Source: Candidatus Bathyarchaeota archaeon (GTDB lineage: Archaea; Thermoproteota; Bathyarchaeia; Bathyarchaeales; Bathyarchaeaceae). From it: a DNA stretch of 64,000 nucleotides. Positions within the stretch are counted from its first letter, which is position 1, and each line of letters starts with the position of its first letter. The notes beneath the pieces were generated by a model. The model did no database searches. It was not told where the DNA came from and saw nothing but the letters and a program-made list of their open reading frames with translations. The translations under genes were made by a program, and so were the position numbers. The stretch covers positions 62,001-126,000 of the forward strand of contig JAUWDY010000002.1 in assembly GCA_030608565.1 (NCBI GenBank). Direction: 5' to 3'. Positions 53,005-61,443 of the stretch are shown piece after piece.

Positions 53005-54246
53005 TCAAATATCGTAATCATTATTTTCGAAAATGTTCCCTGTTCCAGTCGACCAATCTTCTATATCTGGAGAACCTTCATTGCCATGCGCTTGATTGTT
53101 TATTATTCTGTTATTGTTACAATATCTGAGTAAAATAATACCATAATCTGCGTTGTTATTGCAGATATTCCATGAGATTTCAGATTCATTTATAGCTTTG
53201 TCAGGCCCATCGCTACTGAGCTTTATTCCTGAATACAAACAACCTGTTACGGTATTTTCGGTAACAATATTTCCTATCATGTTGTCAACATTTGCATTTT
53301 GCAAAATACCATCAGCGGTACAATCAGATACTTCATTATTTCTAACTGTGTTATGATCAGCTTTATTACACAACTCTATTCCATTGGCGCAGCCCTTCAC
53401 AGTATTATCGACGATTGAAATGTATTGTCCCTTAACTTGTATTCCATCCTGTCCTTTTGTGCTAATAGTATTTAAAGTAACGTTACAGTATCTAACATCT
53501 ACATCCAAGTAAATCCCCACAGCCAGCCAATCTCCGGCTGAATCTAAAACATTATTTTTAGATATAGTAATATACGATGGATGATATCTACCATCGCCAA
53601 TCATTATACCGCACACGCCATATTCATCAATTACGTTTTCTATAATATCAATATCATGAGTGTCGTCTCCTTGCACGTTAATTCCATGCTTGATAGAATC
53701 AGATATTCGATTTCTAGATAAAAGGACGTCACTTGCGTGTTCAACTGTAATTCCACAACAACCGGAATTTTCTATCAGACAGTTTTGCACAACAATGTTG
53801 TTTGCATATGTTATTCTGACTCCATATCCACTTGACCAATCTTCAAAAACTCCTGTCCCGATTATGTGAAAACCGTCGATTGTCACGTTAGACACAACAG
53901 TATTCCATTGACTAATCTGAATCGCATTAACATCTGAACTCTCAGCAACTATTCTGACATCTGTTCCAATGGCTTTTAGCATAACATGACTTTTAAGAAT
54001 CAAAACGGGCGCGTAGCTTCCATCTTTCACATGAACTTCACCTCCATCCGCTGGCAAAGCATCAATTCCGTCCTGGATCGTTAAATAGTCTCCTGTTCCA
54101 TCAGCAGCAACAACCACTATTGAACTGTAAGTTAATCTTCCCGAAGACGAAATTGCCACATGCGTATTTGAACCTGCATAAGATGGAATTGCTAGACAGC
54201 CAAGCAAGAATATGCCAAAGAGTACACTAAGTTTTAATCTAGCCAT
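53005..54246 (-). CDS. secreted right-handed beta-helix protein
   Basis: A 413-aa exported protein: signal peptide to about residue 24 (LLGCLAIPSYA), then TIQDGIDALPADGGEVHVKD GSYAP, the usual start of pectin-lyase-like folds, and about ten parallel beta-helix coils rich in Asn (NNIVVQNCLIENSGCCGITV and HDIDIIENVIDEYGVCGIMI). No membrane anchor or sorting tail. Likely surface glycan binding or lysis; no catalytic site identified. A 90-bp piece resembling its codons for about residues 286-316 reappears 1 kb upstream between two palindromes. Confidence 0.85.
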   Translation of the reverse strand: MARLKLSVLFGIFLLGCLAIPSYAGSNTHVAISSSGRLTYSSIVVVAADGTGDYLTIQDGIDALPADGGEVHVKDGSYAPVLILKSHVMLKAIGTDVRIVAESSDVNAIQISQWNTVVSNVTIDGFHIIGTGVFEDWSSGYGVRITYANNIVVQNCLIENSGCCGITVEHASDVLLSRNRISDSIKHGINVQGDDTHDIDIIENVIDEYGVCGIMIGDGRYHPSYITISKNNVLDSAGDWLAVGIYLDVDVRYCNVTLNTISTKGQDGIQVKGQYISIVDNTVKGCANGIELCNKADHNTVRNNEVSDCTADGILQNANVDNMIGNIVTENTVTGCLYSGIKLSSDGPDKAINESEISWNICNNNADYGIILLRYCNNNRIINNQAHGNEGSPDIEDWSTGTGNIFENNDYDI

Positions 54247-54376
54247 CAGTGGATCACGCCTCAGATGTATTATATCTCAATATTTAATAAACATTTTCAT
54301 TGAACTGCCCTACACAAATATAGTTTGTCGAATTACAAAAACAGTCCCTACACCGAAATCCTTTCCACAGAAAGAA

Positions 54377-54485
54377 ATGCATGCATGTAAAATACCATCC
54401 CCAGTACAGTCAGAGACCTCATTGTTTCTAATCGTGTTATGATCAGCTTTATTACACAACTCTATTCCATTGGCACATGCATGCA
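54377..54485. repeat. two ATGC-type palindromes flanking a copied gene fragment
   Basis: ATGCATGCATG (54377-54387) and CATGCATGCA (54476-54485) directly bound the beta-helix gene fragment on both sides. Confidence 0.85.
54387..54476 (-). pseudogene. beta-helix gene fragment bounded by palindromes
   Basis: Aligns without gaps over 90 bp to 53301-53390 of the beta-helix gene, with about 11 mismatches by my count; the last 45 bp have one mismatch. Similarity begins and ends at the flanking palindromes. It has no start and no function by itself. Confidence 0.85.
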
Positions 54486-55203
54486 AAAAAGTTTATGATT
54501 GAGAGAGCTTCATGCTTTTTTCTGTGTTCACGTTCGATTCAGACGAATCCTTTACCCAGTTGCTATAGATTGCGTATACGCAAATAGAGTTTGCTTAGAT
54601 TTTGCGTAGAGCCGTTGCTTAGCTGCTTAGGACCGGTTGCGTAGAGTTGCTTAGAAACCATAGTTTTCATGCTTCGACAAGTCCGAACCTGCGTAGAATT
54701 GCGTAGTTTGCTTACCTACGCAACCTTTATGACCGTATCGTGCGGGGGACATTGGAAACAACATTAGAAGCATGGTGCAGCCCCTCTAGTTTCTCGAGGG
54801 ACTTGACCGTGTTGCTGCAGGCAGTAAAGCAGTAAACACAATCCTCTAGGACCACCTGCATTCGTTCCAGTCTCTATCAAGTCTCTTCATAAATGCATGC
54901 ATGGATTTAGAACAATGTTGTTCTTAGTGGTTCAAAGTTTTAAGACTATGTTGTCTGAATGTAGCAACCACTAAAATCAATGCATGCATGCTGTGTTTTC
55001 CTGTCGTTATGTAAATGAGAGATGGTGGAATCTTTTGCCACCTGGATATAATAGCCCAACATTGCCCGTCCGAGGACCAGCAAGATGGTAGGTAAAGACT
55101 GGGCGATTGTGAAGGAAACAGAAGGCAACTAGATTCAGCTGCGAAGTAGAAACTACGGAAGCTTGCACGCGCCAAAACATAAATCAAAAGAGGAAATTGA
55201 AAA
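54477..55203. other. gene-free stretch with iterons and palindromes
   Basis: Holds the 54560-54723 octamer array and two ATGC-type sites (54893-54903, 54980-54991). No convincing coding sequence; short frames on either strand lack start signals or recognisable motifs. Confidence 0.5.
54560..54723. repeat. iteron-like array of TTGCKTAG octamers
   Basis: Octamers TTGCGTAG or TTGCTTAG (one mismatch allowed) at 54570, 54591, 54602, 54615, 54623, 54637, 54647, 54689, 54699 and 54708, with inverted copies at 54576-54583 and 54716-54723. The first pair forms the perfect palindrome TTGCGTATACGCAA (54570-54583). Such dense arrays are typical of replication-initiator or regulator binding; the binding protein is unknown. 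Confidence 0.8.
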
Positions 55204-55362
55204 GTGTATGTCTCCAAGGAGTTTACCAGTGCGCTTGTTGGCAAACTAATTATCAAATTAGCCCCTACTGGAATGATTCCCACAAAAAGTGATAGTCCAT
55301 ACGTTCCTATAACCCCGAAGGAGGTTGTTAGAGATATTTACAAGGCGCGCGTTTTTCTCTGA
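55204..55362 (+). pseudogene. BKACE (DUF849)-like N-terminal fragment cut at GGCGCGCG
   Basis: The frame reads VYVSKEFTSALVGKLIIKLA PTGMIPTKSDSPYVPITPKE VVRDIYKA, then RVFL stop. KLIIxxAPTGMIPTKxDxPYVPITPxE matches the first strand and zinc-histidine-adjacent region of beta-keto acid cleavage enzymes, which normally continue for another 230 residues. The match ends where GGCGCGCG (55344-55351) begins. Family is recalled from memory. Confidence 0.55.
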
Positions 55363-55429
55363 ATTAAATAAGGCATCCTCCCTTTAATGGCTTCGTAGAT
55401 GAAAAAACCACCCAGCACATACATGCATT

Positions 55430-55588
55430 GCACACGTTGACCCAAAGCCTGGCGACATTCGACATATATACGCCGACATCAGCAAAGCGAAGAAAACATT
55501 GGGATTCCGTCCCAAAGTCTCGCTCAAAGAAGGCCTAGTAAAACTTGTTGATTGGTACACTGTTCAAACACAACAAAATACGGATTAG
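55430..55588 (+). pseudogene. NAD-dependent epimerase, C-terminal fragment
   Basis: A frame without start reads HVDPKPGDIRHIYADISKAK KTLGFRPKVSLKEGLVKLVD WYTVQ to TAG 55586. PGDIRHxYADISKAKxxLGF and SLxEGL are the C-terminal hallmark of GalE/WbpP-type nucleotide-sugar epimerases. The 5' side is a CATGCATTGC sequence (55422-55431). The matching N-terminal type of fragment lies downstream at 56698, in the wrong order. Confidence 0.7.
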
Positions 55589-56657
55589 CAACAGGTGAAA
55601 AGGCTACGACGAAGAATATTGTATCCGTTGAGAAGGCTCTTAATTCAAGATGTTCAAGCGGTTTTGATGATAGCCCCAAAAAAGATCACTGGGGGGTCTT
55701 TATCAAAGACAAGTTTCCATCTCGAAAAATCATAGAGCGTGTGCTTCGATGTTGTAGAGCCCCCCAATTTTTCGACGGAAAACTCTTACTCTGGTTTGAA
55801 GATGGATATTTGTTTCTAGGCTTTGAGAAAACGAATGATCTTTTTAAGACGCGTTTACTTCACATCGAAAGTGGTATGCAACAAGAAGCTGTATATTAGC
55901 TTGCACGGCACTAGGGATGGAAGCCTGCATCCGCAACCAAGGCATAAACGGAAAAGAACACGAAGACAAAATCGCAACCGCCAGACATTTAATCATGGAA
56001 ATGGCTGACCCTTATGAAGCTGGAAAATTCACGGTAAACGCTCCAGGACTAAACAGACCCTTTAGAGCTGGTAGGAGTTTAAGCGAGCCTTTGAGAGACG
56101 GAGATATAAAATGCCTGCCAGAGCTAAAACATCTAAAATCATTCAACAAATCCGGCTCTTCACCAACAAAGAGGGACATATCCCAGCTACTCTGGGCCGC
56201 AAAGGGTAGGACATCCCACTGTGTACACATGCACATGTGGAGTCTGCTTTGGGGATTAACAATCCCTACTTGGGCAGGAGGTCAAGCCTACACAAGCGTC
56301 TATCTCGCAAAAGAAAACAAGCTTTTCCGTTACATAAACTGGACAAAACCGTTTTCCCCGCTAAACAGACTACTCCATTACGCAGGATGGACGAGAGGGA
56401 ACCCAACTCATGACATACATTTTACCCGAAACGTGAACGTCCGCACCCAACTAGATGGAGCTGACACAGCGATTATTCTGTGTCAAAACGAGGAAACCGG
56501 TCGTACCCTCTGGGAAGTAGGATACATGCTTGAGAACATATTTCTCCAAGCCAAAAGCCTAGGCATATCCTATGAATCAAAACTTCTTGAGGCTGAAGAA
56601 ATATTACAGCTAGCTAAGCTGGAAGTAGGAAATGCGGTTGCAGCAGTGCTTCTTTAA
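55552..56657 (+). pseudogene. nitroreductase-like protein with -1 frame break
   Basis: Two frames form one protein. Frame one (TTG 55552) ends HIESGMQQEAVY at a TAG (about 55897); the -1 frame continues LACTALGMEACIRNQGING and runs to 56657 with RDISQLLWAAKGRTS and LWEVGYMLENIFLQAKSLGI SYESKLLEAEEI, features of the nitroreductase/SagB-like flavin fold. The joined protein would be about 368 aa and nearly complete. The 5' end overlaps the epimerase fragment, so the true start may be lost. Error, mutation and recoding remain open. Confidence 0.6.
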
Positions 56658-56697
56658 CCCCGGCGCTTTCGGCAACTTAATGAGGTGAACATCTGAT

Positions 56698-56853
56698 ATG
56701 ACGCATAAATGTGAAAAGATTCTCGTGACAGGTGGAGCCGGCTTCATCGGAAGCCACATCGTGGGTAGGCTAGTAGAAGAGGGCTTTATTGCAGAGTACT
56801 TAAATGGTCTCTCAGAGCAGCTGCAAAAAATATTGTATTGTGTAGATAGATAG
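56698..56853 (+). pseudogene. NAD-dependent epimerase, N-terminal fragment
   Basis: AGGTGAACATCTGAT precedes ATG 56698; MTHKCEKILVTGGAGFIGSH IVGRLVEEGF is the textbook start of a nucleotide-sugar epimerase with the GxxGxxG loop. After 30 codons the homology stops and 21 unrelated codons (IAEYLNGLSEQLQKILYCVD R) lead to TAG 56851. It is a truncated gene start, still with a good ribosome site. Confidence 0.75.
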
Positions 56854-56864
56854 TAGGTGCCTTT

Positions 56865-57590
56865 ATGGAAATGAAATATAAAACTGACGAATTAACCGAC
56901 GAGATTAGGAATTTGGGTTTAACCACTGGAGCAGAACTGGTTGGTTTTGCGTCTGCTGAAAAACTGGAGAAAGGCGCCCCGAAGGGTCATAAGCCTTCTG
57001 ATTTCTTGTTAAATGCAAGAAGCGTGATAGTGTTAGCTTGTGGCAGACAGTTGAATGAAGACCGAGACTATGTCTACAAATGGGGACCCAACTTCAGCTT
57101 AACCTATATCAAATTAAAGGATGGGATTGGGCAACGTCGAAAGGAGGCTAGACGATCCGTCGAGGCAGTGAAAAATTTTCTAACAAAAAGAGGATTCAAA
57201 GCCATTACAGAAATGCATGGGTGGTCCGGCGTCCTATCATTCAAAATAGCCGCCTACTTAGCTGGATTAGGTGTTTTTGGAAAAGGATGTTTCGTTGTTC
57301 ACCCACAGCTCGGCCCCCTCAATATTCTATCCTGCATTTTGACTGACACGTCATTGAAGTATGACACTCCATTAGAAATAGATGTTTGTGGCGATTGCGT
57401 GGAATGCATAAAAGCATGCAAATATGGAGCCTTCAAAAAAGTGAGTAAAAGCTACAAATGGATCCCTGAAAAATGTCGATGCTATGATTTAATCATGAAC
57501 CCCGTAAATCTTAAGTGGACCTACGGTCCTTGCAACTCCAAATGTGTAAACGCGTGCCCCATAGGAAATCATCTTAACTTGAACTTCTAG
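56865..57590 (+). CDS. QueG-like 4Fe-4S protein
   Basis: A 241-aa protein related to epoxyqueuosine reductase QueG and reductive-dehalogenase-like proteins. The N-terminal half has the cobalamin-domain-like ELVGFASAEKL and SVIVLACG; the centre HGWSGVLSFKIAAYLAGLGVFGKG; ferredoxin cysteines follow as CGDCVECIKACKYGAF and CNSKCVNACP. Shorter than QueG (about 350 aa). Since archaea use archaeosine, a queuosine role is doubtful; a general reductase is more likely. ATG 56865 or 56871 may be the start. Confidence 0.8.
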   Translation: MEMKYKTDELTDEIRNLGLTTGAELVGFASAEKLEKGAPKGHKPSDFLLNARSVIVLACGRQLNEDRDYVYKWGPNFSLTYIKLKDGIGQRRKEARRSVEAVKNFLTKRGFKAITEMHGWSGVLSFKIAAYLAGLGVFGKGCFVVHPQLGPLNILSCILTDTSLKYDTPLEIDVCGDCVECIKACKYGAFKKVSKSYKWIPEKCRCYDLIMNPVNLKWTYGPCNSKCVNACPIGNHLNLNF

Positions 57591-57591
57591 A

Positions 57592-57963
57592 TCACTTTAG
57601 CTCTCCCATATAACGTAGGTTCATCTGCCCACTGAACATGTTCATCATCATTTCCGCTAACAGAATGCGGTAGCAATATTCAACATCTTCCTCATCGCTA
57701 ACCAACACAACTTCCCCACTAACCGCTTCAGCAGAAACACGTCTCATCCATTCCTCAGCTTCCGGTCTCATAAGTTTCGCTAGATAATTGACTCTAAAGC
57801 CTCCCCAAGTCATTACTCCATTTCGGTATTGATCTAAATCCACCTGGTCCGGCATGACTACATCATTTCCATGATTTTTCATCACATAGTAAGGCTTCAT
57901 CCTTCTTTTAGCCTTCTCAAGAACCGAAACACAGGCAGTATATAACACCTTTCTTGTCCCCAT
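57592..57963 (-). CDS. DUF488-family protein
   Basis: A 123-aa protein. VNYLAKLMRPEAEEWMRRVS and EVVLVSDEEDVEYCYRILLA match the conserved C-terminal half of DUF488 proteins; the N-terminal part (VLYTACVSVLEKAKRRMKPY) is the first strand and helix. Function unknown. It converges on the QueG-like gene with a one-base gap between stop codons. Confidence 0.72.
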   Translation of the reverse strand: MGTRKVLYTACVSVLEKAKRRMKPYYVMKNHGNDVVMPDQVDLDQYRNGVMTWGGFRVNYLAKLMRPEAEEWMRRVSAEAVSGEVVLVSDEEDVEYCYRILLAEMMMNMFSGQMNLRYMGELK

Positions 57964-58052
57964 CGGAACAATCCTAAGTGTTCTTTTATTGTAAGAACCT
58001 AAATAGTTTCTGGCACATACTCAAATGGACTGATCAAAGCTGAGGATATCGC

Positions 58053-58607
58053 TTGAAGATCCTAGATGTTGGTTGTGGTGACAGACCTAAAGGAGATGTG
58101 AATGTGGACTTGTTTTTCTACATGAAATGTGAAAACTTCATAGTTGCAGAGGCACATCATTTACCTTTCAAGAATAGTGTCTTTGAAATTGTGTATTCCA
58201 AGCATTGTTTGGAACACCTCAAAAATCCTCTCAATTTCTTTAAAGAGGCTAAGAGGATACTGAAAAATGGCGGAACCCTAGAATGCGTCTACCCCACCGA
58301 TACCATGCTAACAAAAAAAACCATTCACAACCTACTCAATTTACACTGGTCATCCGCTTTTAAATGGAAAGCAAAGCTCACTGGAGGCGACAAAATCAAC
58401 TACGGCGGCCACAAATGGCAACTACCAAACGAAAGAGTTCATAAATTGCTTCACAAAGCAGGGTTTAAAGAAGTCAATTTTCAGAAAATAAAGTTCCCCT
58501 CAATAAGGATGGACACGGATCGGAAGAAAAGAAAATGGAAAATCTTCCTCAACAAGTATCTACCAAAATGGCAAATAGAAACAAAATTCATGGCTAAAGT
58601 TAGATAG
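58053..58607 (+). CDS. SAM-dependent methyltransferase (Methyltransf_11-like)
   Basis: A 184-aa class I methyltransferase starting TTG 58053 with GAGGATATCGC upstream. SAM loop LDVGCGDRPKGDVNVDLF, then AHHLPFKNSVFEIVYSKHCL EHL and AKRILKNGGTLECVYPTD. Small soluble enzyme; substrate unknown. Its stop precedes the next coding region closely, so the two are likely cotranscribed. The downstream half shows strong A+C bias on the coding strand. Confidence 0.87.
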   Translation: MKILDVGCGDRPKGDVNVDLFFYMKCENFIVAEAHHLPFKNSVFEIVYSKHCLEHLKNPLNFFKEAKRILKNGGTLECVYPTDTMLTKKTIHNLLNLHWSSAFKWKAKLTGGDKINYGGHKWQLPNERVHKLLHKAGFKEVNFQKIKFPSIRMDTDRKKRKWKIFLNKYLPKWQIETKFMAKVR

Positions 58608-58635
58608 TGTGCGCACAACGAAAGGAAGCTCACAC

Positions 58636-59199
58636 ATGAAAGTTATTGGAATCGTTTGCAGCCCAAGGAAAGGAGGAAACACCGAAATTCTAGTAAAAGA
58701 AGCACTTGCTGGAGCAAAAGAAAGCGGAGCCGAAACAGAACTATTGAGAATCTCTGAAATGAGAATAGCTCCATGCGACAGTTGCATGACATGCCATGAA
58801 ACAGGTGAATGTAGAATCAAAGACGACATGCAAAAAATCTACAATAAAATTCTCTGCGCCGACGGAATAATCCTAGCAAGCCCAGTCTACTTTTGGTCAG
58901 TCAGCGGCCAGGCAAAAACACTCATGGACCGCACATACGCGTTAAGATACCCAAACCACAAGCTAAAGAACAAAGTCGGCGGCGCCATTGTAGCCACAGG
59001 ACGTAGAGGAAGCGTAAACGCCCTATCAGTCATCAACAACTTCTTCCTCGGCCACGACATGCTAGTAACAGGACTTGGAATATCAGGATACGGAACCAAG
59101 AAAGGAGAAGTAAAACAAGACAAACGTGCCATGCAAGGAGCCCGAGCACTAGGAAAACAAGTCGTCCAACTAATAAAAACAATCAAACCACAAAAATGA
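58636..59199 (+). CDS. iron-sulfur flavoprotein (NADPH-dependent FMN reductase family)
   Basis: A 187-aa flavodoxin-like protein. MKVIGIVCSPRKGGNTEILV is the FMN phosphate loop; CDSCMTCHETGEC (four cysteines in compact spacing) is the 4Fe-4S motif of archaeal ISF proteins; ILASPVYFWSVSGQAKTLMD RT completes the flavin site. Transfers electrons from ferredoxin to acceptors such as oxygen or peroxide. ATG 58636 is chosen because GGAAG precedes it and the protein then starts at beta-1. Confidence 0.9.
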   Translation: MKVIGIVCSPRKGGNTEILVKEALAGAKESGAETELLRISEMRIAPCDSCMTCHETGECRIKDDMQKIYNKILCADGIILASPVYFWSVSGQAKTLMDRTYALRYPNHKLKNKVGGAIVATGRRGSVNALSVINNFFLGHDMLVTGLGISGYGTKKGEVKQDKRAMQGARALGKQVVQLIKTIKPQK

Positions 59200-59276
59200 A
59201 ATGTTAATAGATGTAAAATAACGTTCCTTATTGACTCGAGTTTTATTACGCCTTTGGATCCGTATTAGGTGTCAAA

Positions 59277-61325
59277 ATGAAAGACCTACACTTGCCTCTC
59301 CACATGCCCAGTAGAAGCAACCTAGCTCTAGGCTTGAAAATCGCATTCATCGTTGCGGCAGCTTTGATAATTTTCTATCAAGACCTAGCAATAGTGGCAA
59401 ACGATGCCTTACAAAGCGAGTTCATGAGCCACATACTAGCCATACCCTTTCTTTTCGGCTACCTCATCTACCGCAAAAGAAAAATGATCAGAGCATCAAT
59501 TCCCTTTGAACCCTCACCAGCGCACAGAAAAGCTTTTCCATACAAAGAAATCATAGGTACATTACTGTTTCTCGTGGCCTTCCTCACATATTCCTATGGT
59601 TCATACACTTTCACACCACTTGAATATCACATGTTTGCTCTTCCCATTTTCGTAACAGCCTGCACCCTAATCCTGTTCAACACACAAACTTTAAGACAAC
59701 TAGCCTTTCCAATACTGTTCCTTTTCTTCTTGATGCCGCCGCCAACACAAATCGTTTACGCCTTAGGCTCAACTCTATCCATAATCAGCACACAAGCCTC
59801 ATGCACCATACTAAACCTGTTTGGATTCGCTGCAAAAATCTCCACAGCCTACGGAAATCCCACAATAACTATCACTCAACCAAACGGCACACCATTATCC
59901 TTCACAGTCGACATAGCCTGCTCAGGCATATACTCACTCATAGGGTTCCTCATCTTCGCAACTTTCATCGCATACATAGCAAGGACAAAAACATGGAAAA
60001 AACCAGCAATTTTCCTAATTGGACTACCCCTAATCTACTTACTCAACACCCTAAGAATAACAATCATCGTACTCCTGGGCTACTATTACGGCATGGAACT
60101 CGCCATGAACGTCTTCCACCTACTCGGCGGATGGACACTCATATTCCTCGGCACACTCTTATTACTCATCATAACAGAAAAAACCCTTAAAATCCAGCTG
60201 TTCACAAAGAAAGAAACTGTTTCATGCCCAGAATGCAACCCGCTTACAGAACGCAAGCAAAACTTCTGCCAAGCCTGCGGAAGACTCCTCAAATACGCTG
60301 AAGTCAAACTGAGCAAACTGGACCTCGCAAAAATAACTGCACTCACCATAAGCGTCATTCTCATCATATCCATTCAAGCACCCGTCTTTGCTCTAACAAA
60401 AGGCCCAGCAGACATACTAACCCAATTAGCGACGGGACAACAACCAACAACCGAAATACTACCACAAATCAGCGACTACATGCTCGAATTCATCTACAGA
60501 GACAGAGAATTTGAACATGAAGCAAAACAAGACGCAGCATTAACATATGCCTACATTCCAACCAACAGTTCCCAAAACATAGTTTGGGTCGCACTGGAAA
60601 TAGCCTCAGCCAAATCGTCACTACACTCTTGGGAAGCATGCTTAATCACGGTGCCACTCAAGTATGGATGGCAAACAGATGTAACACAATTGGACTTGCG
60701 AGACGTCCAACTGCTCGAAAACCCTCCATTAATCGCACGGTACTTCGCATTCCGATACAAAAACAACAACATAACCCAAGTAATCTTATACTGGTACGAA
60801 ACATCAACATTCACCACAAACACAACATCACAGCAAAAACACGTAAAAATAAGCCTAATCATTTACCCAGATGAAACAGAAAGCATCCAAGAAGCAGAAG
60901 ATAAACTTCTAACATTTGGAATAGCCATAGCCAATTACTGGGAACCAATGAAAACATGGACTCACATAGCACTCCTCATCTCTCAAAACGGAAACATCCT
61001 CACAGCATTTCCAACAGCAGCACTAATATTCACAGTCAGCTTCTACATCATAGACAAGAGAAAGGAGAAAAAAACAAACACAACCGCCTATAAAAAACTC
61101 GCCGAACAAGACCAAAAAATAATAGACGCCGTCAAAAAAACACAGCAACAAACAATCCCCACGTTAAACAACATCGCGTCAACATACCAAAAACTCAACA
61201 AACAAACCATAAACACCGAAACACTTCTCAACAAACTAAAACAAGCCAAAACAATCAACCTCGTCAAACAAGAAATAGCCAGCCAGCGAGACGAACCAAC
61301 AATAGTTTGGAAAGCACACCTCTAA
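59277..61325 (+). CDS. archaeosortase with zinc ribbon and EpsI-like domain
   Basis: A 682-aa exosortase/archaeosortase-family membrane protease-transpeptidase. The N-terminal 300 residues form about eight helices with the catalytic set Cys215 (VDIACSGIYSLIGF), Arg260 (NTLRITIIVL) and His281 (NVFHLLGGW), and the PPPTQIV loop. A cytosolic zinc ribbon follows (CPEC 317-320, CQAC 331-334), then a helix and an exported domain with SLHSWEACLITVPLKYGW (H450, C455), like EpsI/DUF3485, a last helix and a charged tail. Most archaeosortases are about 300 aa. Expected to cleave and anchor proteins such as those at 37.3 and 62.4 kb. Confidence 0.88.
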   Translation: MKDLHLPLHMPSRSNLALGLKIAFIVAAALIIFYQDLAIVANDALQSEFMSHILAIPFLFGYLIYRKRKMIRASIPFEPSPAHRKAFPYKEIIGTLLFLVAFLTYSYGSYTFTPLEYHMFALPIFVTACTLILFNTQTLRQLAFPILFLFFLMPPPTQIVYALGSTLSIISTQASCTILNLFGFAAKISTAYGNPTITITQPNGTPLSFTVDIACSGIYSLIGFLIFATFIAYIARTKTWKKPAIFLIGLPLIYLLNTLRITIIVLLGYYYGMELAMNVFHLLGGWTLIFLGTLLLLIITEKTLKIQLFTKKETVSCPECNPLTERKQNFCQACGRLLKYAEVKLSKLDLAKITALTISVILIISIQAPVFALTKGPADILTQLATGQQPTTEILPQISDYMLEFIYRDREFEHEAKQDAALTYAYIPTNSSQNIVWVALEIASAKSSLHSWEACLITVPLKYGWQTDVTQLDLRDVQLLENPPLIARYFAFRYKNNNITQVILYWYETSTFTTNTTSQQKHVKISLIIYPDETESIQEAEDKLLTFGIAIANYWEPMKTWTHIALLISQNGNILTAFPTAALIFTVSFYIIDKRKEKKTNTTAYKKLAEQDQKIIDAVKKTQQQTIPTLNNIASTYQKLNKQTINTETLLNKLKQAKTINLVKQEIASQRDEPTIVWKAHL

Positions 61326-61443
61326 AAAGAATCCTACGACATTATGTGAGTCTCTCAAGCAGCAGTGGATCGACCTATTTGGAACATAATAGGCGAGGTA
61401 TGTTGAAAACTATAGGGGGCCCATACTATAAGACACGAAAGAC

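Noticed and set aside
54924..55283. 119-codon minus-strand ORF across the gene-free stretch
   Set aside because: It is antisense to the BKACE-like fragment, has low-complexity composition and no start signal.
59801..60874. Alternative-frame ORFs rich in His, Thr and Asn inside the archaeosortase gene
   Set aside because: Artefacts of the A+C-rich coding strand; the archaeosortase frame carries all catalytic motifs.
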